This document shows positions 7,575-16,672 of a DNA stretch of 51,148 nt, in pieces. The notes beneath the pieces were generated by a model that saw nothing but the letters and a program-made list of their open reading frames with translations, had not been told where the DNA came from and did no database searches. How positions within the stretch are numbered: the stretch's first letter is position 1; every line of letters starts with the position of its first letter. This stretch comes from Deltaproteobacteria bacterium (GTDB taxonomy: Bacteria; Desulfobacterota; Binatia; Bin18). A program made the translations under genes and the position numbers. Location of the stretch: NCBI GenBank assembly GCA_016874775.1, contig VGTJ01000014.1, positions 1 to 51,148 on the forward strand, read 5' to 3'.

Positions 7575-8741
7575 ATGACCCAAACACACAGCGGCGTGAA
7601 TACCAAGGGCGCGATCGATGCTGACGGCCATGTCTTGGAGCCAGCGGATTTATGGGAGAAGTATCTTGAACCGAAGTACCGTGAACGAGCATTTCGCATA
7701 CGGACTGATGACAGCGGTATGGAGATCTTCGAGGTCGATGGCAAGAGAACATGGGCCGGATACCCGGGTTTGGCTGGTCAGCTTGGAGCCATGGGCAAAG
7801 ACAATATCGCTCCCAAACCAGAGCGGACCTACCTGCGTGGTGCGCCGTTTGGCTCGATGATCGCCAAAGAGCGCATTGCCCGGATGGACCAGGAAGGGCT
7901 GGCGAAAACGATCCTCTATCCGACGCTTGGCCTGTTCCTCGGCGAGATTCGCGACCCGGAGCTGTACTCAGCACACTGCCGTGCCTACAACCGTTGGATC
8001 GTTGACTTCTGCTCAGAATCGGGTGGTCGTCTCGTGCCAATCGCGCAAGTGACGCTGGATGACGATCCCCACGAAGCTGCGCGCGAACTAGAGCGATCTG
8101 TAAAGGCCGGCGCCAAGGGTGGGTTTTTCCTGCCATTTAGCTGGACGAAGAAATCGCCTGGCCATCGCTACTACGACCCGTTGTGGGCCAAGGCGCAAGA
8201 ACTCGACGTCCCTCTTGGTATCCACCCGACAGCTGACCCGCCGCAGTTCGATGTTCACAAACGGTTTGATGAACTTGCGCAGGGTGAGAACTTTAACTTT
8301 ACCTGGTACATGGATGTGCTGGTCGCGCAAGGGATGATCCAGTCGTTCGCCTCGCTGTTTCACTACGGCCTGTTCGAGCGTTTCCCCACAGTGAAAATGG
8401 TCGTGTTGGAGTCACAAGCGGGTTGGATCGGCTATCTCCTCGATCGCATGGATGCCGTGTTTCGTGGTCCATTGGGCAAAACCACCGGGATGCAGCAGGA
8501 GCCCAGCTCGTACTTCAAACGACAGTGTTGGATTTCTGCCGACCCGGACGAGCGCACCGCATCGGTGGTGATGAATAGCATTGGCACAGACCGCTTTTTC
8601 TGGGCCTCTGACTTTCCTCATCCTGACCACATCGGACACTACATGGAGGCATTGGGAGAGTTGATTGCGCCGCTGTCGCAGAAGTCCCAGCAGCAGATTT
8701 TGTGGGAGAACGTGGCGCGGGTGTACAAATTAGGAGATTAA
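7575..8741 (+). CDS. amidohydrolase family protein (PF04909)
   Basis: A 388-residue TIM-barrel amidohydrolase 2 family enzyme, the group of ACMS decarboxylase, 5-carboxyvanillate decarboxylase and gamma-resorcylate decarboxylase. Visible metal-site segments are DADGHVLEP near the N-terminus, GIHPTADPP in the middle and FFWASDFPHPDH near the C-terminus. Two paralogs lie at 36512 and 37801. With the FAH, cyclase and VOC genes it suggests degradation of an aromatic or heterocyclic acid. AAGGAG precedes the ATG. Its TAA stop at 8739-8741 is also the start of the adjacent repeat element. Confidence 0.87.
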   Translation: MTQTHSGVNTKGAIDADGHVLEPADLWEKYLEPKYRERAFRIRTDDSGMEIFEVDGKRTWAGYPGLAGQLGAMGKDNIAPKPERTYLRGAPFGSMIAKERIARMDQEGLAKTILYPTLGLFLGEIRDPELYSAHCRAYNRWIVDFCSESGGRLVPIAQVTLDDDPHEAARELERSVKAGAKGGFFLPFSWTKKSPGHRYYDPLWAKAQELDVPLGIHPTADPPQFDVHKRFDELAQGENFNFTWYMDVLVAQGMIQSFASLFHYGLFERFPTVKMVVLESQAGWIGYLLDRMDAVFRGPLGKTTGMQQEPSSYFKRQCWISADPDERTASVVMNSIGTDRFFWASDFPHPDHIGHYMEALGELIAPLSQKSQQQILWENVARVYKLGD

Positions 8742-8888
8742 ATAGGACCACAGAAGACTCGTACAGTTGGGGTAGCGTGCGCCCAGCGCACGCTGCGCAT
8801 GTCAGCTTTGATTCCCGTACGCTGTGCGCACGCTACGGTCGCTCCGGTGACACCCCAAAGTGCACCACTCTCGTGTGGCTCGGTTTAA
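8738..8888. mobile_element. TAAATC-family mini-element, interior type A
   Basis: The left end TTAAATAGGACCACAGAAGA and the reversed right end TTAAACCGAGCCACACGAGA are imperfect inverted repeats of about 30 bp. The interior includes a 9-bp-stem hairpin (AGCGTGCGC / GCGCACGCT), followed by a second copy of the CGCACGCTAC unit. It lies between the convergent amidohydrolase and uup genes, and TAA of the left end terminates the amidohydrolase. Related copies are at 18.6, 33.9, 35.9, 45.3 and 47.1 kb. Confidence 0.7.
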
Positions 8889-9020
8889 TTCTGCCCTTGG
8901 TCGTACGTCATTCTGGACGAGGTGAGGAATTCCTTTGCGAGGCTCTTCACTCTCGCTCAGAATGACGGATTTCGTGCCATCCGCCGCTGTTGCTGACCCA
9001 GGTACGGCGGGAAAACCGCC

Positions 9021-10820
9021 TCACTTCTGTTTCTCTTCCAGCTCTGCCCAGCGCGCGTAGAGTTGCTCGACAGCGGCACGAGCTGATTCCAACGCTTGGT
9101 AACGTTCCTGCAGAGCCGTAGGGTTTGCGGCTATATTTAGATCTTCCAACGCATGCTGACAAGCAGTGACCTCTTCCTCAGCCGCTAGAATCTTGGCTTC
9201 CATTTGTTCCCATTCGCGCTTTTCCTGTGAGGTGAGTCGCGGTGCCGGTTTCGCGGCTCGCGGTGTTGACTTTGTTGTTACCGGTCGCGTCTCAGCCAGG
9301 GTTTCTTTTCGCGCAGCTTCCCACTGCGGATAATCGGCGTAGAAAAGGCCTTGACCGCTGCCGTCCAAGGCCAACAGCACGGTTGATACCCGATCCAACA
9401 AGAAACGATCATGCGTCACCAAGACCAACGCGCCAGGAAATTCCATCAGGCTCTCTTCTAGTACTTCTAAGGTCGGGATGTCGAGATCGTTGGTTGGTTC
9501 ATCGAGAATGAGTACGTCTGCGGGCCGCAGCATCAAACGGGCAATCAACACTCGTGCTTGCTCACCGCCAGAGAGATTCCGTACTGGGGTGGCAAGCTGA
9601 TCCGACCGGAACAGAAATCGTTTGGCCCACGAGGCCACATGGACCGGTCGTCCACGATAGATGGCGGTGTCGCCATCGGGTACCAAGGTCTGCTTGAGAC
9701 TCATATCTGGGTCGAGTGCCTCCCGGTCTTGCTCGAAATACACAATCTGCAAGTTCTCGGCCTGATCAATCTCACCGCTATCGGGTGCTAACGTACCGGC
9801 AAGAATTTGCAGCAAGGTGGTTTTGCCGCTGCCATTTGGTCCTAGAAGTCCAAGTCGCACGCCAGGGGTCAGCGTCAGTTCGATATCTTTGAGAACCGCT
9901 TTGCCGTCGAAGCTCTTGCAGACTTTCCTTGTCACCACCAGTTTCTTGGTCTTACGCTCTGAACCAGTAAAATCGATCGACGCGCGCGTCTCGACCATAC
10001 GAGACTGTAAGTCTTCCAACTCTTGCATACTTCTGGCGGCAGCTTTAATGCGAGCCTGGGCTTTGGTCGTCCGCGCCTTGGGTCCGCGTTTCAGCCATTC
10101 GATCTCGCGTCGTACGGTGTTGGCGAGAGCAGCCTGATATGCGGCCTGGTTCCGCAGGGCCTCGTCGCGTTTCACCAGGAAGTCGCTGTACCGTCCCTCG
10201 CTCTCGAACAAACCCCCAGTGTACATCCGATTTAACTCGACGATGCGGCTGGTGACGTTCTCCAAGAAATAACGGTCGTGACTGATAACCAAATAAGCGA
10301 GTGGTTCGGACTTCAACAGTGTTTCAAGCCACACAATCCCATCGACATCAAGGTGATTGGTGGGCTCGTCCATCAATAGCACTGCAGGCGACGCGACCAC
10401 CGCCTGGGTTATGGCTAAGCGTTTCTTCCATCCGCCGGAGAGAGCGGTGACGGGCTGTGTGAAGTCCGTGAAACCTGCCCGTCCTAGAGTCTCAGCGAAT
10501 CGCGCGGCAGGATCGATGTCGTCCGCAGGATTCGCAGCTAAGGCCTGATTGATAACCTCTGCGACCGTGAGTTCAGACGCAAACACTGGATCTTGCGGCA
10601 CGTAGCCAACGCGAGTGAGCCGCCGTAGCGAACGCGTCCCTGTATCTGCTTCTTCGATACCCGCGAGAATCTTCAAGAAGGTCGATTTGCCAGCTCCGTT
10701 CGGCCCGATGAGACCTACCTGATCACCCTCACTCAGGCCAAATGAGAGACCTGAGAACAACACCTGAGCACCGAAGGCTTTGCTGACTCCTTCGCAGCTG
10801 AGCAACACCGGGCGAGTCAT
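9021..10820 (-). CDS. uup: ABC-F family ATPase, Uup type
   Basis: A 599-residue soluble protein with two ABC ATPase domains and no membrane segments. Walker A motifs are GPNGAGKST (residues 39-47) and GPNGSGKTT (about 335); signatures are LSGGWKKR and LSGGEQAR; Walker B motifs are LLMDEPTNHLD and LILDEPTNDLD. The C-terminal 90 residues form a charged coiled coil, as in Uup. ABC-F proteins act on the ribosome E site or on translation and DNA maintenance rather than on transport. ATGA overlap with the upstream GIY-YIG gene shows translational coupling. Confidence 0.93.
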   Translation of the reverse strand: MTRPVLLSCEGVSKAFGAQVLFSGLSFGLSEGDQVGLIGPNGAGKSTFLKILAGIEEADTGTRSLRRLTRVGYVPQDPVFASELTVAEVINQALAANPADDIDPAARFAETLGRAGFTDFTQPVTALSGGWKKRLAITQAVVASPAVLLMDEPTNHLDVDGIVWLETLLKSEPLAYLVISHDRYFLENVTSRIVELNRMYTGGLFESEGRYSDFLVKRDEALRNQAAYQAALANTVRREIEWLKRGPKARTTKAQARIKAAARSMQELEDLQSRMVETRASIDFTGSERKTKKLVVTRKVCKSFDGKAVLKDIELTLTPGVRLGLLGPNGSGKTTLLQILAGTLAPDSGEIDQAENLQIVYFEQDREALDPDMSLKQTLVPDGDTAIYRGRPVHVASWAKRFLFRSDQLATPVRNLSGGEQARVLIARLMLRPADVLILDEPTNDLDIPTLEVLEESLMEFPGALVLVTHDRFLLDRVSTVLLALDGSGQGLFYADYPQWEAARKETLAETRPVTTKSTPRAAKPAPRLTSQEKREWEQMEAKILAAEEEVTACQHALEDLNIAANPTALQERYQALESARAAVEQLYARWAELEEKQK

Positions 10821-11083
10821 GACAGGTCAGCGCCTTGATTTCGTTGGCTGACGATCAACGCGTGTTTCTCAGCTCGGGTCAGAGATTTAATGCGATGCTC
10901 CTCAACCAGTGCCTCACGCCACGAGTCGACCTCGCGTACCCAACACAACGTCACTGGCAGATGGGAGCGGGTGTATTTGGATGCGCGGCCTGACTGATGC
11001 TGTTGCATCCGACGTTCGAGGTCTGTGGTGCTTCCGGTGTAGAGCGATCCATTGCTGCAACGCAGTATGTACACAAACGGCAT
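10817..11083 (-). CDS. GIY-YIG nuclease superfamily protein
   Basis: An 88-residue single-domain GIY-YIG protein of the UPF0213/YhbQ kind. The motif is FVYILRCSNGSLYTGST at the N-terminus, the conserved Arg is in DLERRMQQHQSG and the Glu in ALVEEHRIKSL. I start it at the ATG at 11083, directly before the motif; the frame is open for 21 more codons upstream. Members are thought to be small DNA endonucleases, with unclear roles. It overlaps uup by 4 bp. Confidence 0.87.
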   Translation of the reverse strand: MPFVYILRCSNGSLYTGSTTDLERRMQQHQSGRASKYTRSHLPVTLCWVREVDSWREALVEEHRIKSLTRAEKHALIVSQRNQGADLS

Positions 11084-11239
11084 GTGAAGATTATAGAACT
11101 GATCGCCGGTCAGGGCTACGGCCACAGGGTCACGCGTGAGTTGCAAGCCGTTGATCTTCAGAGACCGTCGCGCTAAGTAAGCCGCTGTGGTTGCCGCGGG
11201 GCAAACCGAAACGTTTTGCTAGGCAAGGAGCATCGAAGC

Positions 11240-12142
11240 ATGGCGATCAGTGTCTATCCTATCACTCCCAGTTTTGTAGCTGAAATTGGTGATGTCGACC
11301 TCTCGCAGGATCTCTCGGCCGCGGATGTGGCGGCAATTAAGCAAGCCTTTTGGGATTATGCAGTGCTGATTTTTCCGGGGCAGCAACTCAGCGAAGACCA
11401 GCACCTCACCTTCGCCCGGCATTTCGGACCGCTAGAGACGAGCGTGTTGGCCCTGAATCCGGGTGTGAAGCTCCGAGTCAGAGCCGAGATTGCTGATGTC
11501 GCCAATCTCGATGTGGATGACAATATCTGGGGGGAAAAGAGTCGTATGCGACTGCTAAACCTCGGGAATCGTCTGTGGCACACCGATAGTTCCTTCAAAT
11601 ATCTTCCCGCACGAGCCTCATTACTCTATGCCCGATCGATCGCGCCGATCGGCGGGCACACTGAGTTTGCCGACATGCGTGCAGCGTACGACATGCTCCC
11701 GCCCGAGAAAAAAAGACAACTGGAAGGGCTTATCGCTGAGCACGCGTTGTCGTACTCCCGAGCCAAAATTGGTTTCCGCGATTTTACCGAGGCGGAAAAT
11801 GCCAAACTGCAGCCGGTGCCGCAGCGCATGGTCCGTACGCTGCCTGAGAATGCGCGCAAATCGCTGTATGTCGCTTCGCACATTGGCGCGATCCGCGGCA
11901 TGACGTCCGAGCAAGCGCACGCTTTGGTCGACGAATTGGTCGCCCATGCTACCCAACGCCAGTTTGTCTACACTCATCGGTGGCGCTTGCATGATCTGGT
12001 GATGTGGGATGACCGATGTACGATGCATCGCGGAACAGAATTCGATGACCTGCGCTGGCGACGCGATATGCATCGGGCGACAGTGTCAGATATTGCCAAT
12101 ACCTGCGAACAGGCAGAGGCAGTGAACGTCGCAGCACTGTAG
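11240..12142 (+). CDS. TauD/TfdA-family alpha-ketoglutarate dioxygenase
   Basis: A 300-residue non-heme Fe(II)/2-oxoglutarate dioxygenase. The iron ligands are His and Asp in LWHTDSSFK and the distal His in RCTMHRGTEFD; the 2-oxoglutarate-binding Arg follows in LRWRRDMHRAT. The stretch WHTDSSF..LPARASLLYAR...GGHTEFADMRAAYD is very like TfdA and the phenoxypropionate dioxygenases RdpA/SdpA. An aryloxyalkanoate or sulfonate-like substrate is therefore plausible, though not provable here. The start at 11240 uses AAGGAG; the upstream in-frame codon at 11216 lacks one. The LLM oxidoreductase gene follows after 31 bp. Confidence 0.87.
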   Translation: MAISVYPITPSFVAEIGDVDLSQDLSAADVAAIKQAFWDYAVLIFPGQQLSEDQHLTFARHFGPLETSVLALNPGVKLRVRAEIADVANLDVDDNIWGEKSRMRLLNLGNRLWHTDSSFKYLPARASLLYARSIAPIGGHTEFADMRAAYDMLPPEKKRQLEGLIAEHALSYSRAKIGFRDFTEAENAKLQPVPQRMVRTLPENARKSLYVASHIGAIRGMTSEQAHALVDELVAHATQRQFVYTHRWRLHDLVMWDDRCTMHRGTEFDDLRWRRDMHRATVSDIANTCEQAEAVNVAAL

Positions 12143-12173
12143 GACGTCTTGGTGACAATAGAGGAAGGAAGAC

Positions 12174-13190
12174 ATGACAACCAATAAACTCCGATTCGGT
12201 CTATGGTATGACTTTCGCAACCCGCCCCAATGGCGGCGTGGCTATGATCAGCTCTACAGTGAGATTTTCGACCAGATTGTCTGGGGTGAACAGCACGGCT
12301 TCGAGGACATCTGGCTCTCTGAACACCATTTTATTGAGGATGGCTATTCACCGTCGCTGCTACCGATAGCGGCAGCGATTGCCGCGCGCACCAAGCGCAT
12401 TCGCATCGGTACCAGTGTGCTCCTGATGCCGTTTCATAACCCCGTGCGCATAGCAGAGGATGGTGCCACGGTCGACGTTATCTCTGGCGGCCGGTTTGAA
12501 CTTGGGGTTGGCACTGGCTACAAGGTCGAAGAGTTTGACGGGTTTGCTGTCTCTAGCAAAGAACGTGGTGGTCGTACCAACGAAGGCTTGGAAATTATCA
12601 GCCGTCTGTGGGCTGGCGAGACGCTGACGTTCAAAGGTCGCTACTTTGAGGTGAACAACGCGAAACTCACACCAGAGCCGATTCAAAAGCCACGTCCGCC
12701 GCTGTGGGTTGGCGGATTTACGCCCCCGGCGATACGTCGCGCGGCAAAATATGGCGACGGCTACGTCGGTGTCAGCATTACCAAAGATCTGTATAGTCGA
12801 TACATTGCTGAACTAGAAAAGGTCGGCAAGCCGACCGCGAACGTGCCCCTGGCGGGTGGCAAGTTCTATCTTATCGCCTCCAATGATCCGGAAAAAACCT
12901 GGAATGAAGCCGCCGATCACGTGATCTACCAGGTAAATGCGTATGCTGAATGGGCCGAGCGCGCAGGTATGCCGTTGTTTCCGCACATCCGTGACCGCGC
13001 GCACTTGCGGGAAACCGGTCTCCTCACGGTTGCTGATGCGGACGGCTGCATTAAGGTCATTCGTGAATGTCTGGCCGAGGCACCGCTCACCAATTTCTAT
13101 GCCTGGACCTTGCCCCCGGGCTTACCCGCTCGCTGGGTGCAACCTCATCTGGAGTTATTTGCCAGTAAAGTGATTCCCGCCTTTCGCTAA
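12174..13190 (+). CDS. LLM-class flavin-dependent oxidoreductase
   Basis: A 338-residue luciferase-like monooxygenase, a TIM-barrel that uses FMN or F420. Typical segments are WGEQHGFEDIWLSEHHF, IRIGTSVLLMPFHNPVRIAED, ISGGRFELGVGTGY and PRPPLWVGGFTPPAIRRAAKYGDGY. No substrate can be named. The start follows GGAAGGAAG. It probably shares a transcript with the TfdA-like gene. A strong hairpin terminator follows at 13197. Confidence 0.88.
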   Translation: MTTNKLRFGLWYDFRNPPQWRRGYDQLYSEIFDQIVWGEQHGFEDIWLSEHHFIEDGYSPSLLPIAAAIAARTKRIRIGTSVLLMPFHNPVRIAEDGATVDVISGGRFELGVGTGYKVEEFDGFAVSSKERGGRTNEGLEIISRLWAGETLTFKGRYFEVNNAKLTPEPIQKPRPPLWVGGFTPPAIRRAAKYGDGYVGVSITKDLYSRYIAELEKVGKPTANVPLAGGKFYLIASNDPEKTWNEAADHVIYQVNAYAEWAERAGMPLFPHIRDRAHLRETGLLTVADADGCIKVIRECLAEAPLTNFYAWTLPPGLPARWVQPHLELFASKVIPAFR

Positions 13191-13196
13191 GACGCA

Positions 13197-13227
13197 CGGT
13201 GTCCCGTCGGGGACACCGTTTACTTTG
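13197..13227 (+). terminator. intrinsic terminator after the LLM gene
   Basis: CGGTGTCCC (13197-13205), loop GTCG, GGGACACCG (13210-13218), then TTTACTTT. This is a 9-bp perfect stem 6 bp after the LLM stop codon. It overlaps the last codon of the convergent gene at 13220, so it may work in both directions. Confidence 0.75.
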
Positions 13228-14374
13228 CCCCTTTGGCGCTGAGCAAGATTTTTCCATACGGCTCAGCACCGCTGTCGAAATCAAGGCTCGCATGCTGGGC
13301 GCCAACGTTGATATTGCGAAAAGCGCTTTGTAGCGCACTTGATGCATAGACCGAGTGCGCACCAGAACTGCTGAACAGACGGTTCACTGCACGCCGACAC
13401 AATTCAGCCGCGTACGATACCTGCCACCGTACCCACGTGCGATGGGCCTGAGTGAAGCGCTCGCCACTTTCCAATAGTCGATCAAACTCATCGTAGACTT
13501 CCTGTTGTAGCAAATGAGCCGAACGGATCTCGGTTGCTGCTTCAGCGACACGGACCTGGGTTGGACCGTGCTCCGCCTTGGCTGCCCCTGTGAGAATCGC
13601 CCGTCGTTCCCTTGTCCGCTCGATAAATTGATCCAAAGCAAATTGCGCTGAGCCCAGCACAGCGGTCGACACTGACATACACAACATCGCTTCGGCAGAC
13701 AGGCGGTACAGGTTGGTGCGATGGTTGCTGATATGCGGACTGTTGCCGCCAAACATCAGGCGCGTCTCGATCGCATGCTTGCTTGGGACAAAGAGGTCTC
13801 GGGCAACCACGTCTTTGCTTCCCGTGCCTTGCAGACCTAGCACCTTCCAGGTGTCGTCGATCTCCAGCTCACCGACAGGTACGACCACGTGCACGCGTGG
13901 GTTATAGGAATCTGGCTCAGCGCAGCCGAGCATCACCCATTCAGCATTGTCGACGCCGGAGCAAAACTGCCACCGTCCATTCACCCGATAGCCACCATCG
14001 ACTGGTACAGCGTTGCCCTGCCACGACAGTGTTCCAGCGACCAACCCGTCACGATTATCACCAAAGACCGCCGCTTGCGCTTCTTCGGGAAACGTCCCCA
14101 TACACCAGTGATGAGCGCCCATCACCATGAGGACCCAACCGCTCGCGGCGCAAGCGCGAGACAAGGAGGTGACCGCGGCGCCTAGGGTGCGGAGGCTGAG
14201 TTCGTGACCTCCAACGCGCGCTGGTTGGGGAATGCGGAACATGCCAGCGTCAACCATGAGACGCATGCTTTGATTCACTACCTGTCGTGCGTCATCGCAG
14301 GCTCCTGCGTTCTGTGCCAAGCGCGGGGCGATCTCCGCCACCCGTTTCAGTATTTCAGCGTGATCGATATGCAT
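13220..14374 (-). CDS. acyl-CoA dehydrogenase-fold flavin monooxygenase (HsaA/DszC-like)
   Basis: A 384-residue protein of the acyl-CoA dehydrogenase type-2 group. These are two-component FMNH2-dependent hydroxylases such as HsaA, HpaH-like enzymes and DszC. The N-terminal helical domain starts MHIDHAEILKRV. The middle beta domain contains WQGNAVPVDGGYRVNGRW and FCSGVDNAEWVM, and the C-terminal part has LFSSSGAHSVYASSALQ. Such enzymes need a separate flavin reductase, which is not in the window. It is divergent from paaA with 156 bp between them, so it may belong to the same aromatic pathway. Confidence 0.83.
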   Translation of the reverse strand: MHIDHAEILKRVAEIAPRLAQNAGACDDARQVVNQSMRLMVDAGMFRIPQPARVGGHELSLRTLGAAVTSLSRACAASGWVLMVMGAHHWCMGTFPEEAQAAVFGDNRDGLVAGTLSWQGNAVPVDGGYRVNGRWQFCSGVDNAEWVMLGCAEPDSYNPRVHVVVPVGELEIDDTWKVLGLQGTGSKDVVARDLFVPSKHAIETRLMFGGNSPHISNHRTNLYRLSAEAMLCMSVSTAVLGSAQFALDQFIERTRERRAILTGAAKAEHGPTQVRVAEAATEIRSAHLLQQEVYDEFDRLLESGERFTQAHRTWVRWQVSYAAELCRRAVNRLFSSSGAHSVYASSALQSAFRNINVGAQHASLDFDSGAEPYGKILLSAKGAK

Positions 14375-14530
14375 TGCTCGTGTGTCTCCACTGGGTTCGT
14401 ATGGGCGACATTCTAGAGGAGTCCGTCGCAGGCCGAAAGCGCTCCATGCTGCGATTCCCGTGCCGCGTGTAGCATGCTAAAGTCGACAACGCAGGCCCAG
14501 AACCAGACACGGCAGAAGAGGAGTAAGATT

Positions 14531-15538
14531 ATGTCTTTGTACGCGCAGCAGGTTGATACTGGCGTCACCCAGGTACAAACCAACGATGAGATGTCGCCTG
14601 AGGAACGGGCATTTCAAGCGCGCATTGACGCCGGCATCAGGATCGAGCCCAAGGATTGGATGCCAGAAGCCTATCGTAAAACCCTCATCCGACAGATTTC
14701 GCAACATGCTCACTCCGAGATTGTTGGTCAATTACCGGAAGGGAACTGGATCACCCGTGCACCAACGTTGAAGCGTAAGACGATACTCCTAGCGAAAGTT
14801 CAGGATGAGGCAGGACACGGACTCTATCTCTATGGCGCAGCCGAGACACTCGGTGTGACCCGTGACCAGCTCTACGCTGATTTGCTCTCTGGTAAACTCA
14901 AATACTCTAGCATTTTTAACTATCCAACAGTGAGTTGGGCAGATGTCGGTGCGATCGGCTGGTTGGTCGACGGCGCTGCGATTATGAACCAAATCCCGCT
15001 GTGTCGCTGTTCATTTGGACCCTATGTCCGCGCGATGACTCGCATTTGCAAGGAAGAGGCGTTCCACGCACGGCAAGGCTACGATCTCATGATGGCCCTG
15101 TGTCGTGGCACCGAAGCGCAAAAGCAGATGGCCCAAGACGCGCTGAACCGCTGGTGGTGGCCGTCGCTGATGATGTTCGGCCCACCTGACAGCGACTCTG
15201 TCCACAGCGCGCAGTCGATGCAGTGGAAAATCAAGCTCTTTTCCAACGATGAACTCCGCCAACGATTCATCGATCAGACCGTGCCGCAAGCCGAATACCT
15301 GGGGCTCACCATTCCTGACCCGGCGCTACGGTGGAACGAAGAGTGTGGCCACTATGACATCGGCCCGATTGACTGGGAGGAGTTCAACAGCATCCTCAGA
15401 GGAAATGGGCCATGCAATCGTGACCGTCTGCGTGTGCGTACCCAAGCATGGGAAGATGGCGCATGGTTTCGTGACGCGCTCACTGCCCATGCCGAGAAAG
15501 AAGCACTGCGGAAAGCTGAAACTGAGAAAGCCGCGTAA
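14531..15538 (+). CDS. paaA: phenylacetyl-CoA 1,2-epoxidase subunit PaaA
   Basis: A 335-residue catalytic subunit of the bacterial multicomponent diiron ring epoxidase. The carboxylate/His ligands are in HSEIVG (about Glu63), QDEAGH (residues 91-96) and EEAFHARQG (175-182). In known systems PaaABCE adds one oxygen to phenylacetyl-CoA. The start at 14531 is chosen by AGAGGAG upstream and by the PaaA-like N-terminus. It is followed by paaB, paaC and paaE on the same strand. No paaK, paaZ, paaG, paaF or paaJ lies in the window, so the physiological substrate could be another aryl-CoA. Confidence 0.93.
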   Translation: MSLYAQQVDTGVTQVQTNDEMSPEERAFQARIDAGIRIEPKDWMPEAYRKTLIRQISQHAHSEIVGQLPEGNWITRAPTLKRKTILLAKVQDEAGHGLYLYGAAETLGVTRDQLYADLLSGKLKYSSIFNYPTVSWADVGAIGWLVDGAAIMNQIPLCRCSFGPYVRAMTRICKEEAFHARQGYDLMMALCRGTEAQKQMAQDALNRWWWPSLMMFGPPDSDSVHSAQSMQWKIKLFSNDELRQRFIDQTVPQAEYLGLTIPDPALRWNEECGHYDIGPIDWEEFNSILRGNGPCNRDRLRVRTQAWEDGAWFRDALTAHAEKEALRKAETEKAA

Positions 15539-15564
15539 ACACGACCGAACGGAGAGAACCAGCA

Positions 15565-15846
15565 ATGAACGAGTGGCCGCTGTGGGAAGTGTTCATCCGT
15601 AGCCAGCATGGGTTGGCCCATAAGCACGTTGGGAGTCTGCATGCGCCTGATGCTGAGATGGCGATCAACCACGCCCGGGATGTCTACACCCGTCGCAACG
15701 AAGGAGTATCGATTTGGGTGGTCAAGGCGTCGGATATTGTTGCCAGTAGCCCAGGTGATAAGGAACCACTGTTCGAACCTGCCAACAATAAAGTCTATCG
15801 CCACCCGACCTTCTTCCCCATGCCCAAGGAAGTGAAGAATCTGTGA
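15565..15846 (+). CDS. paaB: phenylacetyl-CoA epoxidase subunit PaaB
   Basis: A 93-residue small structural subunit that bridges PaaAC heterodimers. The opening WPLWEVFIRSQHGLAHKHVGSLHAPDAEMAINHARDVYTRR is diagnostic of the family. Its stop overlaps the GTG start of paaC in a GTGA junction, indicating translational coupling. Confidence 0.93.
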   Translation: MNEWPLWEVFIRSQHGLAHKHVGSLHAPDAEMAINHARDVYTRRNEGVSIWVVKASDIVASSPGDKEPLFEPANNKVYRHPTFFPMPKEVKNL

Positions 15847-16625
15847 CAAACGCTGTGCAAACTCCTCCTACGGGCTCAGAATCATTGTTCGCCTATTTGC
15901 TACGTCTAGGTGACAACGCATTGATCCTGGGGCAGCGACTTGCTGAATGGTGTGGCAAAGGTCCGATGTTTGAAGAGGATATGGCGTTGAGCAACACGGC
16001 CCTCGACTTGTTAGGGCAGGCACGGCAATGGTTAACCTATGCCGGTGACGTCGAAGGGCAGGGGCGAGATGAAGATGCGCTGGCCTTCCTGCGCGATGTC
16101 CAGAATTTTCATAACCTCTTGTTAGTCGAGCGGCCGAACGGCGATTATGCCACTACTATGGTCCGACAATTCTACTTTGACGCCTGGCATGTTCTTTTGT
16201 TGCAGGGGCTTTGTACTTCAAGCGACTCCCGTATGGCCGAAATCGCCCGGACTGCTGTCAAAGAAGTGACCTATCACGTGCGCCGCAGTAGCGACCTGGT
16301 CGTGAGGCTGGGTGACGGAACTAGCGAAAGCCATCGTCGTATGCAAGCTGCAGTTGATGAACTGTGGCCCTTCACCGGCGAGATGTGGACACCAGATGCT
16401 TACGAGGTTCGCTTGTGCGAGCAGCGCATCATTCCAGACGTTGCTGCCGTAGGTCCGTCCTGGCTCACGCATGTTACTGATGTACTCAAGAATGCGACGT
16501 TAACCGTGCCTACGGCGACATGGATGCATAAGGGTGGCAAGCAAGGACAACACACCGAGCACCTCGGCTATATTCTGGCGGAAATGCAGTTCCTCCAACG
16601 TGCGTACCCTGGGGCAAAGTGGTGA
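15843..16625 (+). CDS. paaC: phenylacetyl-CoA epoxidase subunit PaaC
   Basis: A 260-residue structural partner of PaaA with a ferritin-like fold. It has GDNALILGQRLAEWCGKGP, EEDMALSNTALDLLGQARQWL and KEVTYHVRRSSDLVVRLGDGT, all conserved in PaaC. It starts with GTG overlapping the paaB stop. The gene is followed directly by paaE: paaD, which normally stands between them and helps Fe-S assembly, is missing, with only 47 bp in the gap. Confidence 0.92.
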   Translation: MTNAVQTPPTGSESLFAYLLRLGDNALILGQRLAEWCGKGPMFEEDMALSNTALDLLGQARQWLTYAGDVEGQGRDEDALAFLRDVQNFHNLLLVERPNGDYATTMVRQFYFDAWHVLLLQGLCTSSDSRMAEIARTAVKEVTYHVRRSSDLVVRLGDGTSESHRRMQAAVDELWPFTGEMWTPDAYEVRLCEQRIIPDVAAVGPSWLTHVTDVLKNATLTVPTATWMHKGGKQGQHTEHLGYILAEMQFLQRAYPGAKW

Positions 16626-16672
16626 GTACTTTGTGTTGCGAGAAGTGCGCATGCCTGACCCAATAGCAACCT

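Noticed and set aside
14400-14530. Regulatory site for a PaaX/PaaR-type repressor before paaA
   Set aside because: No clear palindrome is visible in this stretch and no such regulator gene is nearby.
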